58,242 nucleotides of DNA from an uncultured Alistipes sp. (GCA_944321765.1 CALUMQ010000018.1:1-58242), one strand, 5' to 3'. Positions 1 to 7,441 are shown, numbered from the stretch's first letter. Made by a program: numbers and translations. Notes: generated by a model not told the origin, from the letters alone.

Positions 1-117
1 GTAGATTTCCTGTCGGAATCCGCCGGTTGTGATGCGTGCGCTGATCGGTGCCTGCCCGTTTTTCTTGGGCCTTCCCTTTCGCATCAGGAAAAGGATTGTA
101 AAAGACTCTTGTCTCAT
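1..117 (-). CDS. Tyrosine recombinase/integrase, N-terminal fragment cut by the window edge
   Basis: Reading leftward from an ATG at 115-117, the frame stays open to base 1 and gives 39 residues that begin MRQESFTILFLMRKGRPKKN and continue with a QAPISARITTGGFRQEIY-type stretch. This matches the Arm DNA-binding N-terminus of Bacteroidota phage/ICE integrases, where a beta strand, a K/R-rich turn and an IxxRIT strand are typical. The catalytic domain lies outside the window. The gene points away from tRNA-Leu and sits 288 bp from that tRNA's 3' end, the usual layout of an integrase at the tRNA-proximal end of an integrated element. The family call rests only on the N-terminal domain. Confidence 0.72.
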   Translation of the reverse strand, partial: MRQESFTILFLMRKGRPKKNGQAPISARITTGGFRQEIY

Positions 118-405
118 GGCTTTGAAATTTTTGGGGTTAACAAAACGCCGACAAGAAAAATCTATTGCGATGCAAAGTGCAGCAATTCAATGCATTATGC
201 GCTAAATCGGGAGTAATGGTCCGCGAAAGCCTCATTTTGGAGGGCTTGTTCCCTAATGCCCACCCGAAATCGGGAGCAAGGATGCTTTTGACAGCATCTT
301 TCGTTATAAAAGAGTCTGTTCGATAATTTGTTGATATACAACTGTTTTGCACTGTTCTGCATCCGGATTCCCACAAAAAAAGGAGCCTCGAAAAAGGCTC
401 CTTTG
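118..405. other. Intergenic region between integrase and tRNA-Leu, with short direct repeats
   Basis: No convincing gene is visible in this AT-richer stretch. It contains the direct repeat AAATCGGGAG at 204-213 and 267-276, the tRNA terminator at 379-404, and presumably the integrase promoter. Short direct repeats beside an integrase gene can be arm-type binding sites, but that is inference. A 111-codon open frame crosses this region and the tRNA and is judged spurious. Confidence 0.4.
379..404 (-). terminator. Rho-independent terminator of tRNA-Leu
   Basis: On the minus strand AAAGGAGCC pairs with GGCTCC plus following T residues around a T/C-rich loop, and a run of seven T residues follows. 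It lies immediately downstream of the tRNA 3' end. Confidence 0.85.
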
Positions 406-487
406 TGCGGATAAAGGGACTCGAACCCCCACGCCGTAAGGCATCAGATCCTAAGTCTGACGTGGCTACCAATTACACCATATCCGC
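406..487 (-). tRNA. tRNA-Leu (anticodon UAG)
   Basis: The minus strand folds as a class II tRNA. The acceptor GCGGATA pairs with TATCCGC and is followed by discriminator A. The anticodon stem TCAGA/TCTGA carries the loop CTTAGGA with anticodon TAG, there is a long variable arm (TGCCTTACGGCG region), and the T arm has GTTCGAGTC. CCA is not encoded. It has its own promoter upstream (498-527) and its own terminator. The 3' end faces an integrase gene, so it is a candidate integration target. Confidence 0.95.
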
Positions 488-497
488 ATCTTGAGGA

Positions 498-527
498 CAA
501 AGGTAGGCAAAAATTCACAATTCACAA
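498..527 (-). promoter_or_regulatory. Bacteroidota-type promoter of tRNA-Leu
   Basis: On the minus strand the -33 TTG is at 525-527 and the perfect -7 box TACCTTTG is at 498-505, with 19 nt between them. The tRNA 5' end follows 10 nt after the -7 box. Confidence 0.8.
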
Positions 528-559
528 CCCGCTACCGCCGCAATATGCTATTTTTTATA

Positions 560-567
560 TACTTTTG
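560..567 (+). promoter_or_regulatory. -7 promoter box of the FAD oxidoreductase gene
   Basis: TACTTTTG matches TAnnTTTG. It overlaps the upstream in-frame GTG at 567, which therefore cannot be translated from this promoter. That supports the ATG at 600 as the start. No clear -33 TTG was found. Confidence 0.6.
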
Positions 568-599
568 TGCCAAAATCATTCAGTTGTCCCTCTCTCGTC

Positions 600-2153
600 A
601 TGCCACGGTCGATCACCCTCACCCTTACCCCGAAACAAGCCGCCGACGCCAAAACATACACCGCCCTGGCGGCCCGACAACTGGGAATCCGGGAAGACGA
701 CATCGCCCTGGCGCGCGTCGTCAAACGATCCATCGACGCCCGGCAGCGACAGATCAAGGTCAACCTCGCACTCGAGATATACGTCGACCGCGAACCCCAA
801 CCCGCCCCCGTGCATTTCGACTACCCTTCGGTCTCGGGACGCACCGAAGTCATCATCGTCGGATCGGGTCCCGCCGGGCTGTTTGCCGCCCTGCGGCTCA
901 TAGAACTGGGGTTGCGCCCCGTCATTCTGGAGCGCGGGCGCGACGTCTCGGCCCGCAAGCGCGACATCGCGCAGATCAACCGCAACGGTGCCGTCAACCC
1001 CGATTCGAACTACGCCTTCGGCGAAGGAGGCGCCGGAACCTTCTCCGACGGAAAGCTCTTCACCCGCAGCAAGAAACGCGGCGACTACAACAAGGCGCTG
1101 CAAACGCTCGTCTTCCATGGCGCGACGCCCGAGATTCTCTTTGAGGCACACCCGCACATCGGCACCGACAAACTGCCGCGCATCATGCAGAACATCCGGC
1201 AGACGATTCTCGAAGCCGGAGGCATCTTCCGCTTCGAGAGCCGCGTGAGCGACCTGATCCTTGCCGACGGGCAGATCAAAGGGGTACGGTGCGGCGACGA
1301 ACCGATCGAAGGGGCGGCAGTCATCCTCGCCACAGGGCACTCGGCACGCGATATCTACGAACTGCTCCACAGCCGGGGCCTGCGTCTCGAGGCCAAACCC
1401 TTCGCCATGGGCGTGCGCATCGAGCACCCGCAGGCGCTGATCGACTCGATCCAGTACCACTGCGAAACACGCGGCGAATATCTCCCGGCAGCCTCCTATT
1501 CGCTGGTGAGTCAGGAGTCCGGGCGCGGCGTCTACTCGTTCTGCATGTGTCCGGGAGGCTTCATCGTCCCGGCAATGACCGATGCTGCGCAATCGGTAGT
1601 CAACGGCATGTCGCCCAGCGGCCGTACGTCGCCCTTTGCCAATTCGGGCCTGGTGACCGAGATCCGCCTTGAGGACTTCGAACCCCTGCGCGCCCAATGG
1701 GGCGAATTGGCCGGGCTGCGCTTCCAGCAGCAGTTCGAGGAGCTGGCGCGGCGCGAAGGCGGCTCCCACCAGATCGCCCCCGCACAGCGCGTTGCCGACT
1801 TCGTGGCGGGGCGCGCCAGCGGATCACTGCCCCGCACCTCCTACATTCCAGGCATCACCCCCTCGCGTCTCGACCGCTGGATGCCCGAATTCATCGCCCG
1901 CGGACTGCGGCAGGGACTGACCACGTTCGGACGCCGCATGCGGGGATTCGTCACCAACGAGGCGGTGGTCGTAGGCGTCGAATCGCGCACCTCGACCCCC
2001 GTACGCATTCCGCGCGATCCGGCAACGCTCATGCACCCCACCACCCGGGGGCTCTTCCCGGCAGGCGAAGGCGCCGGATATGCCGGAGGAATCATCTCCG
2101 CAGCATTGGATGGCCAACGCATCGCCGAAGCGGTCCGCAGCTACATCAAGTAA
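600..2153 (+). CDS. NAD(P)/FAD-dependent oxidoreductase (COG2509-type dehydrogenase)
   Basis: This is a 517-residue flavoprotein. A helical N-terminal region of about 80 residues precedes the Rossmann dinucleotide motif GSGPAG at residues 88-93, in the strand VIIVGSGPAGLF. The family signature GEGGAGTFSDGKL follows and is typical of the COG2509 uncharacterised FAD dehydrogenases. The C-terminus has the second FAD motif, LFPAGEGAGYAGGI. The substrate is unknown for most members. The ATG at 600 was chosen because a -7 box covers the longer GTG start. It is followed after 20 nt by a glycosyltransferase gene on the same strand and may be cotranscribed with it. The fold and cofactor are confident, but the reaction is not assigned. 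Confidence 0.85.
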   Translation: MPRSITLTLTPKQAADAKTYTALAARQLGIREDDIALARVVKRSIDARQRQIKVNLALEIYVDREPQPAPVHFDYPSVSGRTEVIIVGSGPAGLFAALRLIELGLRPVILERGRDVSARKRDIAQINRNGAVNPDSNYAFGEGGAGTFSDGKLFTRSKKRGDYNKALQTLVFHGATPEILFEAHPHIGTDKLPRIMQNIRQTILEAGGIFRFESRVSDLILADGQIKGVRCGDEPIEGAAVILATGHSARDIYELLHSRGLRLEAKPFAMGVRIEHPQALIDSIQYHCETRGEYLPAASYSLVSQESGRGVYSFCMCPGGFIVPAMTDAAQSVVNGMSPSGRTSPFANSGLVTEIRLEDFEPLRAQWGELAGLRFQQQFEELARREGGSHQIAPAQRVADFVAGRASGSLPRTSYIPGITPSRLDRWMPEFIARGLRQGLTTFGRRMRGFVTNEAVVVGVESRTSTPVRIPRDPATLMHPTTRGLFPAGEGAGYAGGIISAALDGQRIAEAVRSYIK

Positions 2154-2173
2154 CCTCTCGCAACCTCTCACCT

Positions 2174-3193
2174 ATGGACAGCAACCCTGTTTCGGCCGCA
2201 CCGACGGTTTCAATCATCATTCCGGTATATAACCTGCAGACATATCTTGCACCCTGCCTGACCTCGCTCCGCAAACAGACCTTCGGTGATTTCGAGGCCA
2301 TCGTGGTCGACGACGGATCGACCGACGGATCGCTGGCCGAGATCCGCAGGCTTGTGGAGACAGACAGCCGATTCATCATCGTCCCGACCGAGAACCAGGG
2401 AGTGGCCCGGGCCCGAGCGACGGCTCTCGCCCGTGCCCGGGGCGAATATGTCTGCTTCCTCGACGGAGACGACTGGTGGGAACCGGAGATGCTCGAACGC
2501 ATGGTCTCGGCAATACGCTCGGACCGAGGTTACGACATCGTCTGCGGAAACTACACCCGCGTGTGTGCGACCTATCAAACGGTCGTCCGGGAGAGGCGCA
2601 CCGACGACCTCGAAGCGTTCGGGTACCTGTGCGAGGTGCTGACCTTCGGCATCGCGCCCTCGCTCTGGGGAAAACTCTTCCGACGTACGCTCTTCGACAA
2701 ATCCCTCCACCACTACCCCATGCGCCGGGGACAGGACACGCTGGTCAATATTCAGATCGGATGCCGCCGTCCGCGTGTGCGGTTCATCGACTATGCCGGC
2801 TACAACTACCTCCAGCGCCCGGGATCGGAGATCCACAGCCGCCTCTCGTTCGACTACTGCAAGCAGTACGCCGCGGCGGTTGCCGACATTTTTCAACGCA
2901 ACGCCGCGGCGCTTGCCGGAAGTCCTGCCGAACGCTACCGAACCGTCAACGCTCTCTGGTGGTACATCGGATACATCAACCGCAGCAGCAACCCCTGGGT
3001 CGGCAGCGATCCCTATGTCCAGCGGCTGCGCATCGAAGCGTCGGGGCTCCGCGCCGAACTCCACAAGCACTTCTCGTTCGGAGAGTTGGCGATGTTCGAT
3101 CTCGACCGTTGGCATGCGCTGCGTCCGGCGGTCATCTGCCTGCTCACGCTGCGCCGCTGGAGAACAAGCCTTCTGAGACGCTTGTCGCATTGA
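2174..3193 (+). CDS. Glycosyltransferase family 2
   Basis: This 339-residue GT-A glycosyltransferase opens with the classical strand VSIIIPVYN, followed by VVDDGSTDGS near residue 45 and the metal/nucleotide-sugar DxD-type motif FLDGDDWW near residue 97. The C-terminal third is helical and basic, with no transmembrane segment, so it is probably a peripheral inner-membrane enzyme that adds one sugar to a surface glycan. Donor and acceptor cannot be read from the sequence. It starts 20 nt after the FAD oxidoreductase stop and ends 21 nt before the next glycosyltransferase, which has its own -7 box. Confidence 0.9.
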   Translation: MDSNPVSAAPTVSIIIPVYNLQTYLAPCLTSLRKQTFGDFEAIVVDDGSTDGSLAEIRRLVETDSRFIIVPTENQGVARARATALARARGEYVCFLDGDDWWEPEMLERMVSAIRSDRGYDIVCGNYTRVCATYQTVVRERRTDDLEAFGYLCEVLTFGIAPSLWGKLFRRTLFDKSLHHYPMRRGQDTLVNIQIGCRRPRVRFIDYAGYNYLQRPGSEIHSRLSFDYCKQYAAAVADIFQRNAAALAGSPAERYRTVNALWWYIGYINRSSNPWVGSDPYVQRLRIEASGLRAELHKHFSFGELAMFDLDRWHALRPAVICLLTLRRWRTSLLRRLSH

Positions 3194-3210
3194 TTTTTTT
3201 CGTATCTTCG
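3182..3210 (+). promoter_or_regulatory. Promoter of the GT4 gene, only 4 nt before its ATG
   Basis: TTG at 3182-3184 and TATCTTCG at 3203-3210 (one mismatch to TAnnTTTG) are 18 nt apart. The ATG at 3215 begins 4 nt after the box, so the predicted transcript has almost no leader. Confidence 0.55.
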
Positions 3211-3214
3211 TTTT

Positions 3215-4324
3215 ATGAAGCATACGGAACCCGTCTTCCAGATTTTCGCAACCCCCACCTGGGGCGGCGGCGAACAGTTCGTCTACGACCTCACGCGTCG
3301 GCTGCTCGACGACAAACGCCGTGTGGTGCTGATCTCGCGTCCGAGTGAAATCATCCGCCAGCGTGTCGAGGGGTTGAACGCACCGTATCACACCCTGCCG
3401 CTAAAGGGAGCGCTCGACCTGGTGTCGGCCTGGCGTCTGGCCCGGCTGATGCTGAAATACCGCCCGGAGATCATTCACGTCCACCACTTCAAGAACGCCT
3501 TTACGGCGGCCTATGCCCGTCTGCTGTGCCGCCCGTTCGGCATCAGACCGCGCATCATTCTGACCCGCCACCTCGTGCGGCGTGGCAAACGCGGAGGACT
3601 CTACCGCTGGCTTTACACACAGATCGACCGTATCGCCTTCGTCTCGGAACTGGCCCGCCGCGAGTTCCTGGCCGGCAATCCGGGAATCAACCCCGCAAAG
3701 CTCTGCGTCATCCACAACAGCGTGCCGGAAATCGACTCACTCCAAACAGACGGTCCATTGCCCGACCTGCATCGCAAATACGAGGTTCCGGCACAAACGC
3801 CCCTGCTCCTTTTCAGCGGCCGCCTAGTTCCCGAAAAGGGATGCGAGGTGCTGCTGAGGGCCTGCGCGCGGCTTGGTGAGAGACCTTTTGCCCTCTTCCT
3901 TGCAGGAAGCGGCTCGAAGGAATACGAGAAACGGCTGCACGAGATGGCCCGGCAGACGGGCATCGCCCCGAAGACCCATTTTCTGGGATTCGTCCGGCAT
4001 GTGAGGCATCTGCTGCAACAAGCCGATCTCTGCGTCTTTCCCTCCGTCTGGGCCGAGCCCTTCGGACTGACCATCATCGAGGCCATGCAGGCGGGACGTG
4101 CTCTGGTGACGACCGACAACGGGGCACAACCCGAATTTGTCGACAACGGCATCACGGGACTTCTCGTCCCGCCCTCCGACGACGAGGCCCTGGCCCGGGC
4201 CATCGCCCGACTGCTGGACGACGCCGACCTGCGCCGGCGCATGGGAGACGCCGCCCGACAGACTTTTGAACAGAAACTCTCCTACGAACGCTTTTACGAA
4301 CGTTATCTTACCCTCTACGCCTGA
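3215..4324 (+). CDS. Glycosyltransferase family 4
   Basis: This 369-residue GT-B enzyme has an N-terminal acceptor domain starting with an ATPTWGGGEQFVYDL-type loop. The C-terminal donor domain has LLFSGRLVPEKG and then the E-x7-E signature region SVWAEPFGLTIIEAMQAG. No signal peptide or membrane helix is seen, so it is expected to work on the cytoplasmic face of the inner membrane in LPS or capsule assembly. The promoter lies within the end of the upstream GT2 gene and gives a near-leaderless message. A second GT4 starts 5 nt after its stop, so the two are almost certainly one operon. Confidence 0.9.
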   Translation: MKHTEPVFQIFATPTWGGGEQFVYDLTRRLLDDKRRVVLISRPSEIIRQRVEGLNAPYHTLPLKGALDLVSAWRLARLMLKYRPEIIHVHHFKNAFTAAYARLLCRPFGIRPRIILTRHLVRRGKRGGLYRWLYTQIDRIAFVSELARREFLAGNPGINPAKLCVIHNSVPEIDSLQTDGPLPDLHRKYEVPAQTPLLLFSGRLVPEKGCEVLLRACARLGERPFALFLAGSGSKEYEKRLHEMARQTGIAPKTHFLGFVRHVRHLLQQADLCVFPSVWAEPFGLTIIEAMQAGRALVTTDNGAQPEFVDNGITGLLVPPSDDEALARAIARLLDDADLRRRMGDAARQTFEQKLSYERFYERYLTLYA

Positions 4325-4329
4325 ATGCC

Positions 4330-5475
4330 ATGGACACGAAAAGCCTCCGCATCGCCTTCGACGCGAAACGCATCACCCACAACGCCACCGGACTGGGAAA
4401 CTACGGCCGCACGATCGTGGCGATGCTGGCACACTTCGCCCCCGAAAACCGCTACGAACTCTACTCTCCCGATCCGGGACGCGAGGAACTGCGCCGGCGG
4501 CTTGCCGGGATCCAGCAGGTGGAGTTCCACTATCCCCGCCATCCGAAACACGGGATCGGCAAGGCCTGGTGGCGATCGTTCGGCATTGCACGCGAGCTGA
4601 CGCCCGGAACCGATCTCTTCCACGGGCTCAGCGGCGAACTGCCCGCGGGACTCCGCCAGCAGAACGTACGGTCGGTCGTCACGATCCACGACCTGATCTT
4701 CCTGCGCTTTCCGGCCTACTACAAACCCATAGACCGATGGATCTACACCCGGAAATTCCGCAGCGCCTGCCGTCGCGCCGACCGGATCATCGCCATCAGC
4801 GAGGCGACCAAACGCGACCTGATACACTTCTTCGGCACCCCCGCGGAGAAGATCGACGTCATCTACCAGGGATGCGACAAACGTTTCAAGCAACCCCTCT
4901 CCGAGGAGCGGCTTCGCGACGTGCGGACACGCCACGCGCTGCCCGAACACTATCTGCTCTCGGTCGGGAGCATCGAGGAGCGCAAAAACCTCCTGCTGCT
5001 CCTGCAGGCCAACGCCTGTCTGGCCGCTCCGCGCCATATCGTGGCGGTAGGCAAGCGCACCCCCTACACGCAGCGCGTCGAGCAATACGCCGCCGCCCAC
5101 GGACTCGGCGATTACCTTCATATCCGCGACCACGTATCGTTCGACGACCTTCCGGCCTTTTACCAGGGGGCCGATCTGTTCGTCTACCCGTCGCGGTACG
5201 AAGGATTCGGCATTCCGATGATCGAGGCGGCCTGCTGCGGAGTGGCTTCGATCGGCGCCACGGGATCGTGCCTCGAGGAGGCCGGAGGCCCCGGCGCGGT
5301 GTATGTCAATCCCGACGATCCGCAGGAACTGGCGCGCCGCATCGAGGAGATTCTTGCCAACGACGCAATGCGCCGGCGTATGATCGAACAAGGACGGGCC
5401 TATGTCACACGTTTCGAGCCCGATATCATCGCCGCAGACCTTCTGGCCACCTATCGGAGGGTGTTGTCGGATTAA
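4330..5475 (+). CDS. Glycosyltransferase family 4
   Basis: This 381-residue GT-B fold protein has the N-terminal motif IAFDAKRITHNATGLGNYGR, common in mannosyltransferase-like GT4 enzymes. The donor-site region is YPSRYEGFGIPMIEAACCG with the two conserved Glu residues, preceded by LLSVGSIEERKN. It begins 5 nt after the preceding GT4 gene. It is the last gene before the long non-coding region, so it closes a glycosyltransferase cluster of one GT2 and two GT4 genes. No polymerase or flippase gene lies nearby to show which polysaccharide is made. Confidence 0.9.
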   Translation: MDTKSLRIAFDAKRITHNATGLGNYGRTIVAMLAHFAPENRYELYSPDPGREELRRRLAGIQQVEFHYPRHPKHGIGKAWWRSFGIARELTPGTDLFHGLSGELPAGLRQQNVRSVVTIHDLIFLRFPAYYKPIDRWIYTRKFRSACRRADRIIAISEATKRDLIHFFGTPAEKIDVIYQGCDKRFKQPLSEERLRDVRTRHALPEHYLLSVGSIEERKNLLLLLQANACLAAPRHIVAVGKRTPYTQRVEQYAAAHGLGDYLHIRDHVSFDDLPAFYQGADLFVYPSRYEGFGIPMIEAACCGVASIGATGSCLEEAGGPGAVYVNPDDPQELARRIEEILANDAMRRRMIEQGRAYVTRFEPDIIAADLLATYRRVLSD

Positions 5476-5572
5476 CAGCTGCGGCACGGAGCACGTAAAC
5501 CGTTAATAATCAGCACACTCTTTTCTTTTATTAAAAAATCTCAAAAAAATTTGAAATTTTTTTACTAAAAAC

Positions 5573-5603
5573 TTGCACACTTCGTTTTTCAACCTTATCT
5601 TTG
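5573..5603 (+). promoter_or_regulatory. Strong Bacteroidota promoter of small RNA candidate 1
   Basis: TTG at 5573-5575 and the perfect -7 box TATCTTTG at 5596-5603 are separated by 20 nt in an A/T-rich upstream region. No open reading frame with a credible start follows. Confidence 0.8.
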
Positions 5604-5655
5604 CAGCGAAGTTTTAAGGTTCATTTAGGTTAGTAGTTTTAGGTTGGTGAGGAAA
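5593..5655 (+). repeat. Direct repeat, copy 1 (promoter -7 box plus RNA leader)
   Basis: This 63-nt segment recurs at 6061-6124 with one substitution (CAGCGAAG against CAGTGAAG) and one inserted T (GGTTGGTGAGG against GGTTGGTTGAGG). The repeat spans the -7 box and the 5' part of the RNA and then stops abruptly. Upstream and downstream sequences are unrelated. Confidence 0.92.
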
Positions 5656-5699
5656 CTGTGGACAAGGAGCAATGTTCCAAGTCCGAGTTTCCTTTTTTT
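5608..5699 (+). ncRNA. Small RNA candidate 1 (about 92 nt, shares its leader with candidate 2)
   Basis: The predicted transcript starts a few nt after the -7 box at 5596-5603. Its first part, to about 5650, is U/G-rich, weakly structured, and carries TTTAGGTTAGTAG and TTTTAGGTTGG. It ends in a hairpin at 5651-5692 in which GGAAAC, GGAC and GGA pair in order with TCC, GTCC and GTTTCC, followed by seven T residues. That is a complete promoter, RNA and terminator unit without a coding frame. The leader is repeated nearly exactly at 6061-6124. I do not recognise an Rfam family. The start is inferred from promoter geometry. Confidence 0.68.
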
Positions 5700-6040
5700 G
5701 TACCCATACTGTCCACAAAGCATCACAACGAGGATTTTCTCTGCAACAAGACAACTTCCGTCCTCGCGTCTTCTCTTTTTTTTCACGGTCCCGCCCTTGG
5801 TCATCGAATCAAGACCCGACTCCCTACAAACCACATTTTCGGCTTTTTCCGTGCCGTAAAACACACCGCCGGAGTATGATCATACATACGATCGAATGTT
5901 ACGGGGCAACAGATCAGATGGCCGCCCACAGAAAACACAAAACCCTAAAAATCAGCAACAAAAACTACATCAGATGGTTTTCGGAGACATAGTACAATGT
6001 TACCAAATTGTTAAATATATTTAAAATATTCATAAAATAT
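5700..6040. other. Non-coding spacer between the two small RNA candidates
   Basis: No convincing gene is visible. Three overlapping short open frames on the plus strand and one on the minus strand have low-complexity products and no family resemblance. There is a perfect short palindrome GTATGATCATAC near 5874-5885 and, before the next promoter, a very A/T-rich tract at about 6000-6055. Confidence 0.5.
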
Positions 6041-6071
6041 TTGCATAATATATTTCAGACCCTTATCTTTG
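6041..6071 (+). promoter_or_regulatory. Strong Bacteroidota promoter of small RNA candidate 2
   Basis: TTG (within TTTGC) at 6041-6043 and the perfect TATCTTTG at 6064-6071 are separated by 20 nt, the same geometry as the candidate 1 promoter. The upstream sequence is A/T-rich, like an UP element. Confidence 0.82.
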
Positions 6072-6124
6072 CAGTGAAGTTTTAAGGTTCATTTAGGTTA
6101 GTAGTTTTAGGTTGGTTGAGGAAA
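6061..6124 (+). repeat. Direct repeat, copy 2 (promoter -7 box plus RNA leader)
   Basis: This is the second copy of the leader repeat found at 5593-5655, 468 bp downstream in the same orientation, with one substitution and one single-base insertion over 64 nt. Confidence 0.92.
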
Positions 6125-6274
6125 TCGGCAGGTTGCAACGGGTCTGACCCGCGGCTAAGACCACGGAGGCGGTGCTCGCCCCAAGGTCGAATACCTCCGA
6201 TAAAACCTCATTTGGAGGGGGTGGTTCCCCACCAAAGAAAAAGGTCACAGTCGAGAAGACTCTGACCTTTTTTT
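6076..6274 (+). ncRNA. Small structured RNA candidate 2 (about 199 nt)
   Basis: After the shared leader, the RNA contains several short perfect helices: CGGGT-CTG-ACCCG near 6137, GGCG-GTGCT-CGCC within a GGAGG/CCTCC pairing near 6163-6202, and GGTGG-TTCC-CCACC near 6220. It ends in a terminator at 6239-6274 where AAAGGTCA/AGTC pairs with GACT/TGACCTTT. No start codon with a credible frame is seen. The unit has its own consensus promoter and a terminator that works on paper in both directions. It could belong to a known Bacteroidales RNA family; I cannot tell which. Confidence 0.7.
6239..6274 (+). terminator. Terminator of small RNA 2, probably bidirectional
   Basis: A stem of AAAGGTCA and AGTC pairs with GACT and TGACCTTT around GAGAA, followed by T7 on the plus strand. 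Read on the minus strand the tail is TTTTTCTTT, so it may also stop transcription of the convergent lipoprotein gene at 6331-7101. Confidence 0.85.
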
Positions 6275-6330
6275 ATTTTCCACATGAATGCTTCGCACCG
6301 GGAACGTACTGCCGCCGCCCCGGGGAGGCC

Positions 6331-7101
6331 TCAACGTCCGGCAAAGCGCCCGGACAACTCCTCCCAGGTGAACGCCACCTCAACGCCCCCCAGGGCATAG
6401 CAGCCTATTTCGTAGGGATTGTAACAGAAGGTAATCCCCTCGGGGGTGATGAGGAAATTCTCCGTGAGCCCGATGCTTTCGGGGAAAAAGCCCAACGCCG
6501 AGAGCTCCTCGTCACTGGTCGCGCCATGTTCGTCGGCGATCTTCTCCCGAATGGCCCGGTTCAGGATCTCCAGCTGGCGGGCTTCGAAAAGATCGGCCAG
6601 CGAGAGTTCGAAACCGTCCGTCAGGGAGTAGGTATGGCATACGGTAGCGTACATGCCGTGAGCACCGCCCGTATAGCTTGAACGCGTAATGACGTAGCAG
6701 AGCAACGAGTCAACCACCGAGGCCTCCGATTCCACGGAGAGCTCCCCTTCCCAAAGAATCTCACCCCGGGGAGCGACACCGTCCGGGACGTCCGACGGCA
6801 TGGCATACTCCCGGGCAAAGTGCGCCATGGAGGAGTCGGCAGCCTCGCGTGCGGAGCCGGAGAAGTTCTCCAGATCGAAGAAATAACCGACATTGGCCCG
6901 CTCGATCGCCTCCAGCGCAGGATGTCCCGCAGCATTCCGGATCGAGGCAAAGCGGTATTCGACATGGCAGACAAAACCCTCACCGCGAAGCAGCGAATCG
7001 ATACTCTCGGTGGTGAAGCGTGGTTGAACGGGACGTTTCGCACAACCGGCGAAAGCCAGCAGCACGACACATGCGAGCAGAAGCGACGTACGGGTTCTCA
7101 T
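6331..7101 (-). CDS. DUF3298/DUF4163 (RsiV-like) lipoprotein
   Basis: This 256-residue lipoprotein starts MRTRTSLLLACVV and has a lipobox AFAG before Cys20. The C-terminal half has the RsiV-type DUF3298 signature: SSYTGGAHGMY, then a TYSLTDGFELSLADLFE segment, and near the end LITPEGITFCYNPYEIGCYALGG. In Bacillus, RsiV is an anti-sigma factor that binds lysozyme. Here there is no transmembrane anti-sigma N-terminus, so a periplasmic or surface binding role is only a guess. I chose the inner Met because a longer start would put 20 residues before the signal peptide. A -7 box lies at 7127-7134. Confidence 0.82.
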   Translation of the reverse strand: MRTRTSLLLACVVLLAFAGCAKRPVQPRFTTESIDSLLRGEGFVCHVEYRFASIRNAAGHPALEAIERANVGYFFDLENFSGSAREAADSSMAHFAREYAMPSDVPDGVAPRGEILWEGELSVESEASVVDSLLCYVITRSSYTGGAHGMYATVCHTYSLTDGFELSLADLFEARQLEILNRAIREKIADEHGATSDEELSALGFFPESIGLTENFLITPEGITFCYNPYEIGCYALGGVEVAFTWEELSGRFAGR

Positions 7102-7126
7102 CTCTTTGAAGGTATAAGGTATGGAG

Positions 7127-7155
7127 TAAAGATAGGCAATAAAAGGTCTCAGCAA
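7127..7155 (-). promoter_or_regulatory. Promoter of the DUF3298 lipoprotein gene
   Basis: On the minus strand TTG (7153-7155) and TATCTTTA (7127-7134, one mismatch) are 18 nt apart. The ATG is 25 nt downstream of the box. Confidence 0.55.
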
Positions 7156-7195
7156 AGGCAAAGTGAAAAAAATTTGCAGTTTTGTCTCAAAAATT

Positions 7196-7225
7196 TTGGA
7201 GATTCAAAAGAAGACACTATCTTTG
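7196..7225 (+). promoter_or_regulatory. Promoter of tRNA-Glu
   Basis: TTG at 7196-7198 and the perfect TATCTTTG at 7218-7225 are separated by 19 nt, 17 nt before the tRNA 5' end. Confidence 0.8.
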
Positions 7226-7242
7226 CACCACCAAACAAAACC

Positions 7243-7317
7243 GGTGGATTCATCTAAGGGTTAGGATACATGCCTCTCACGCATGACATAGGGGTTCGAA
7301 TCCCCTATCCACTACCA
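7243..7317 (+). tRNA. tRNA-Glu (anticodon CUC), CCA encoded
   Basis: The acceptor GGTGGAT pairs with ATCCACT (one G-T pair), discriminator A and an encoded CCA follow. The anticodon stem CATGC/GCATG carries the loop CTCTCAC with anticodon CTC, and the T arm is AGGGG-TTCGAAT-CCCCT. It reads GAG codons. It has its own promoter and terminator. Confidence 0.94.
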
Positions 7318-7321
7318 GTCG

Positions 7322-7355
7322 AAACGGCGCTGTTCAAAGACAGCGCCGTTTTTGT
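7322..7355 (+). terminator. Terminator of tRNA-Glu
   Basis: AACGGCGCTGT pairs with ACAGCGCCGTT around TCAAAG and is followed by a T-rich tail. Confidence 0.88.
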
Positions 7356-7441
7356 TTTCCGCAGCGGCATTTTCATACTCCGGAGTCATTTCACCTCCCG
7401 ACCCTCTGCCCTGCGGTCCCCACGTGTTCGGCCCCCTCACG

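Noticed and set aside
137-472. A 111-codon open frame on the minus strand across tRNA-Leu and its terminator
   Set aside because: It overlaps a well-formed tRNA and terminator, and its product has no family resemblance.
576-1769. Long antisense frames to the FAD oxidoreductase and similar ones over clpB, gcvP, nrdJ and others
   Set aside because: In this GC-rich genome antisense frames of several hundred codons are expected by codon bias. They have no family motifs and repeated Arg/His/Gly-rich composition.
5625-5879. Short open frames on both strands over small RNA candidate 1 and its downstream spacer
   Set aside because: Products are low-complexity or unrelated to known proteins, and the promoter and terminator geometry fits an RNA. 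A small protein cannot be fully excluded.
6172-6681. A 169-codon plus-strand frame spanning the small RNA 2 body, its terminator and the DUF3298 gene
   Set aside because: It runs through a strong terminator and antisense to a clear lipoprotein gene.
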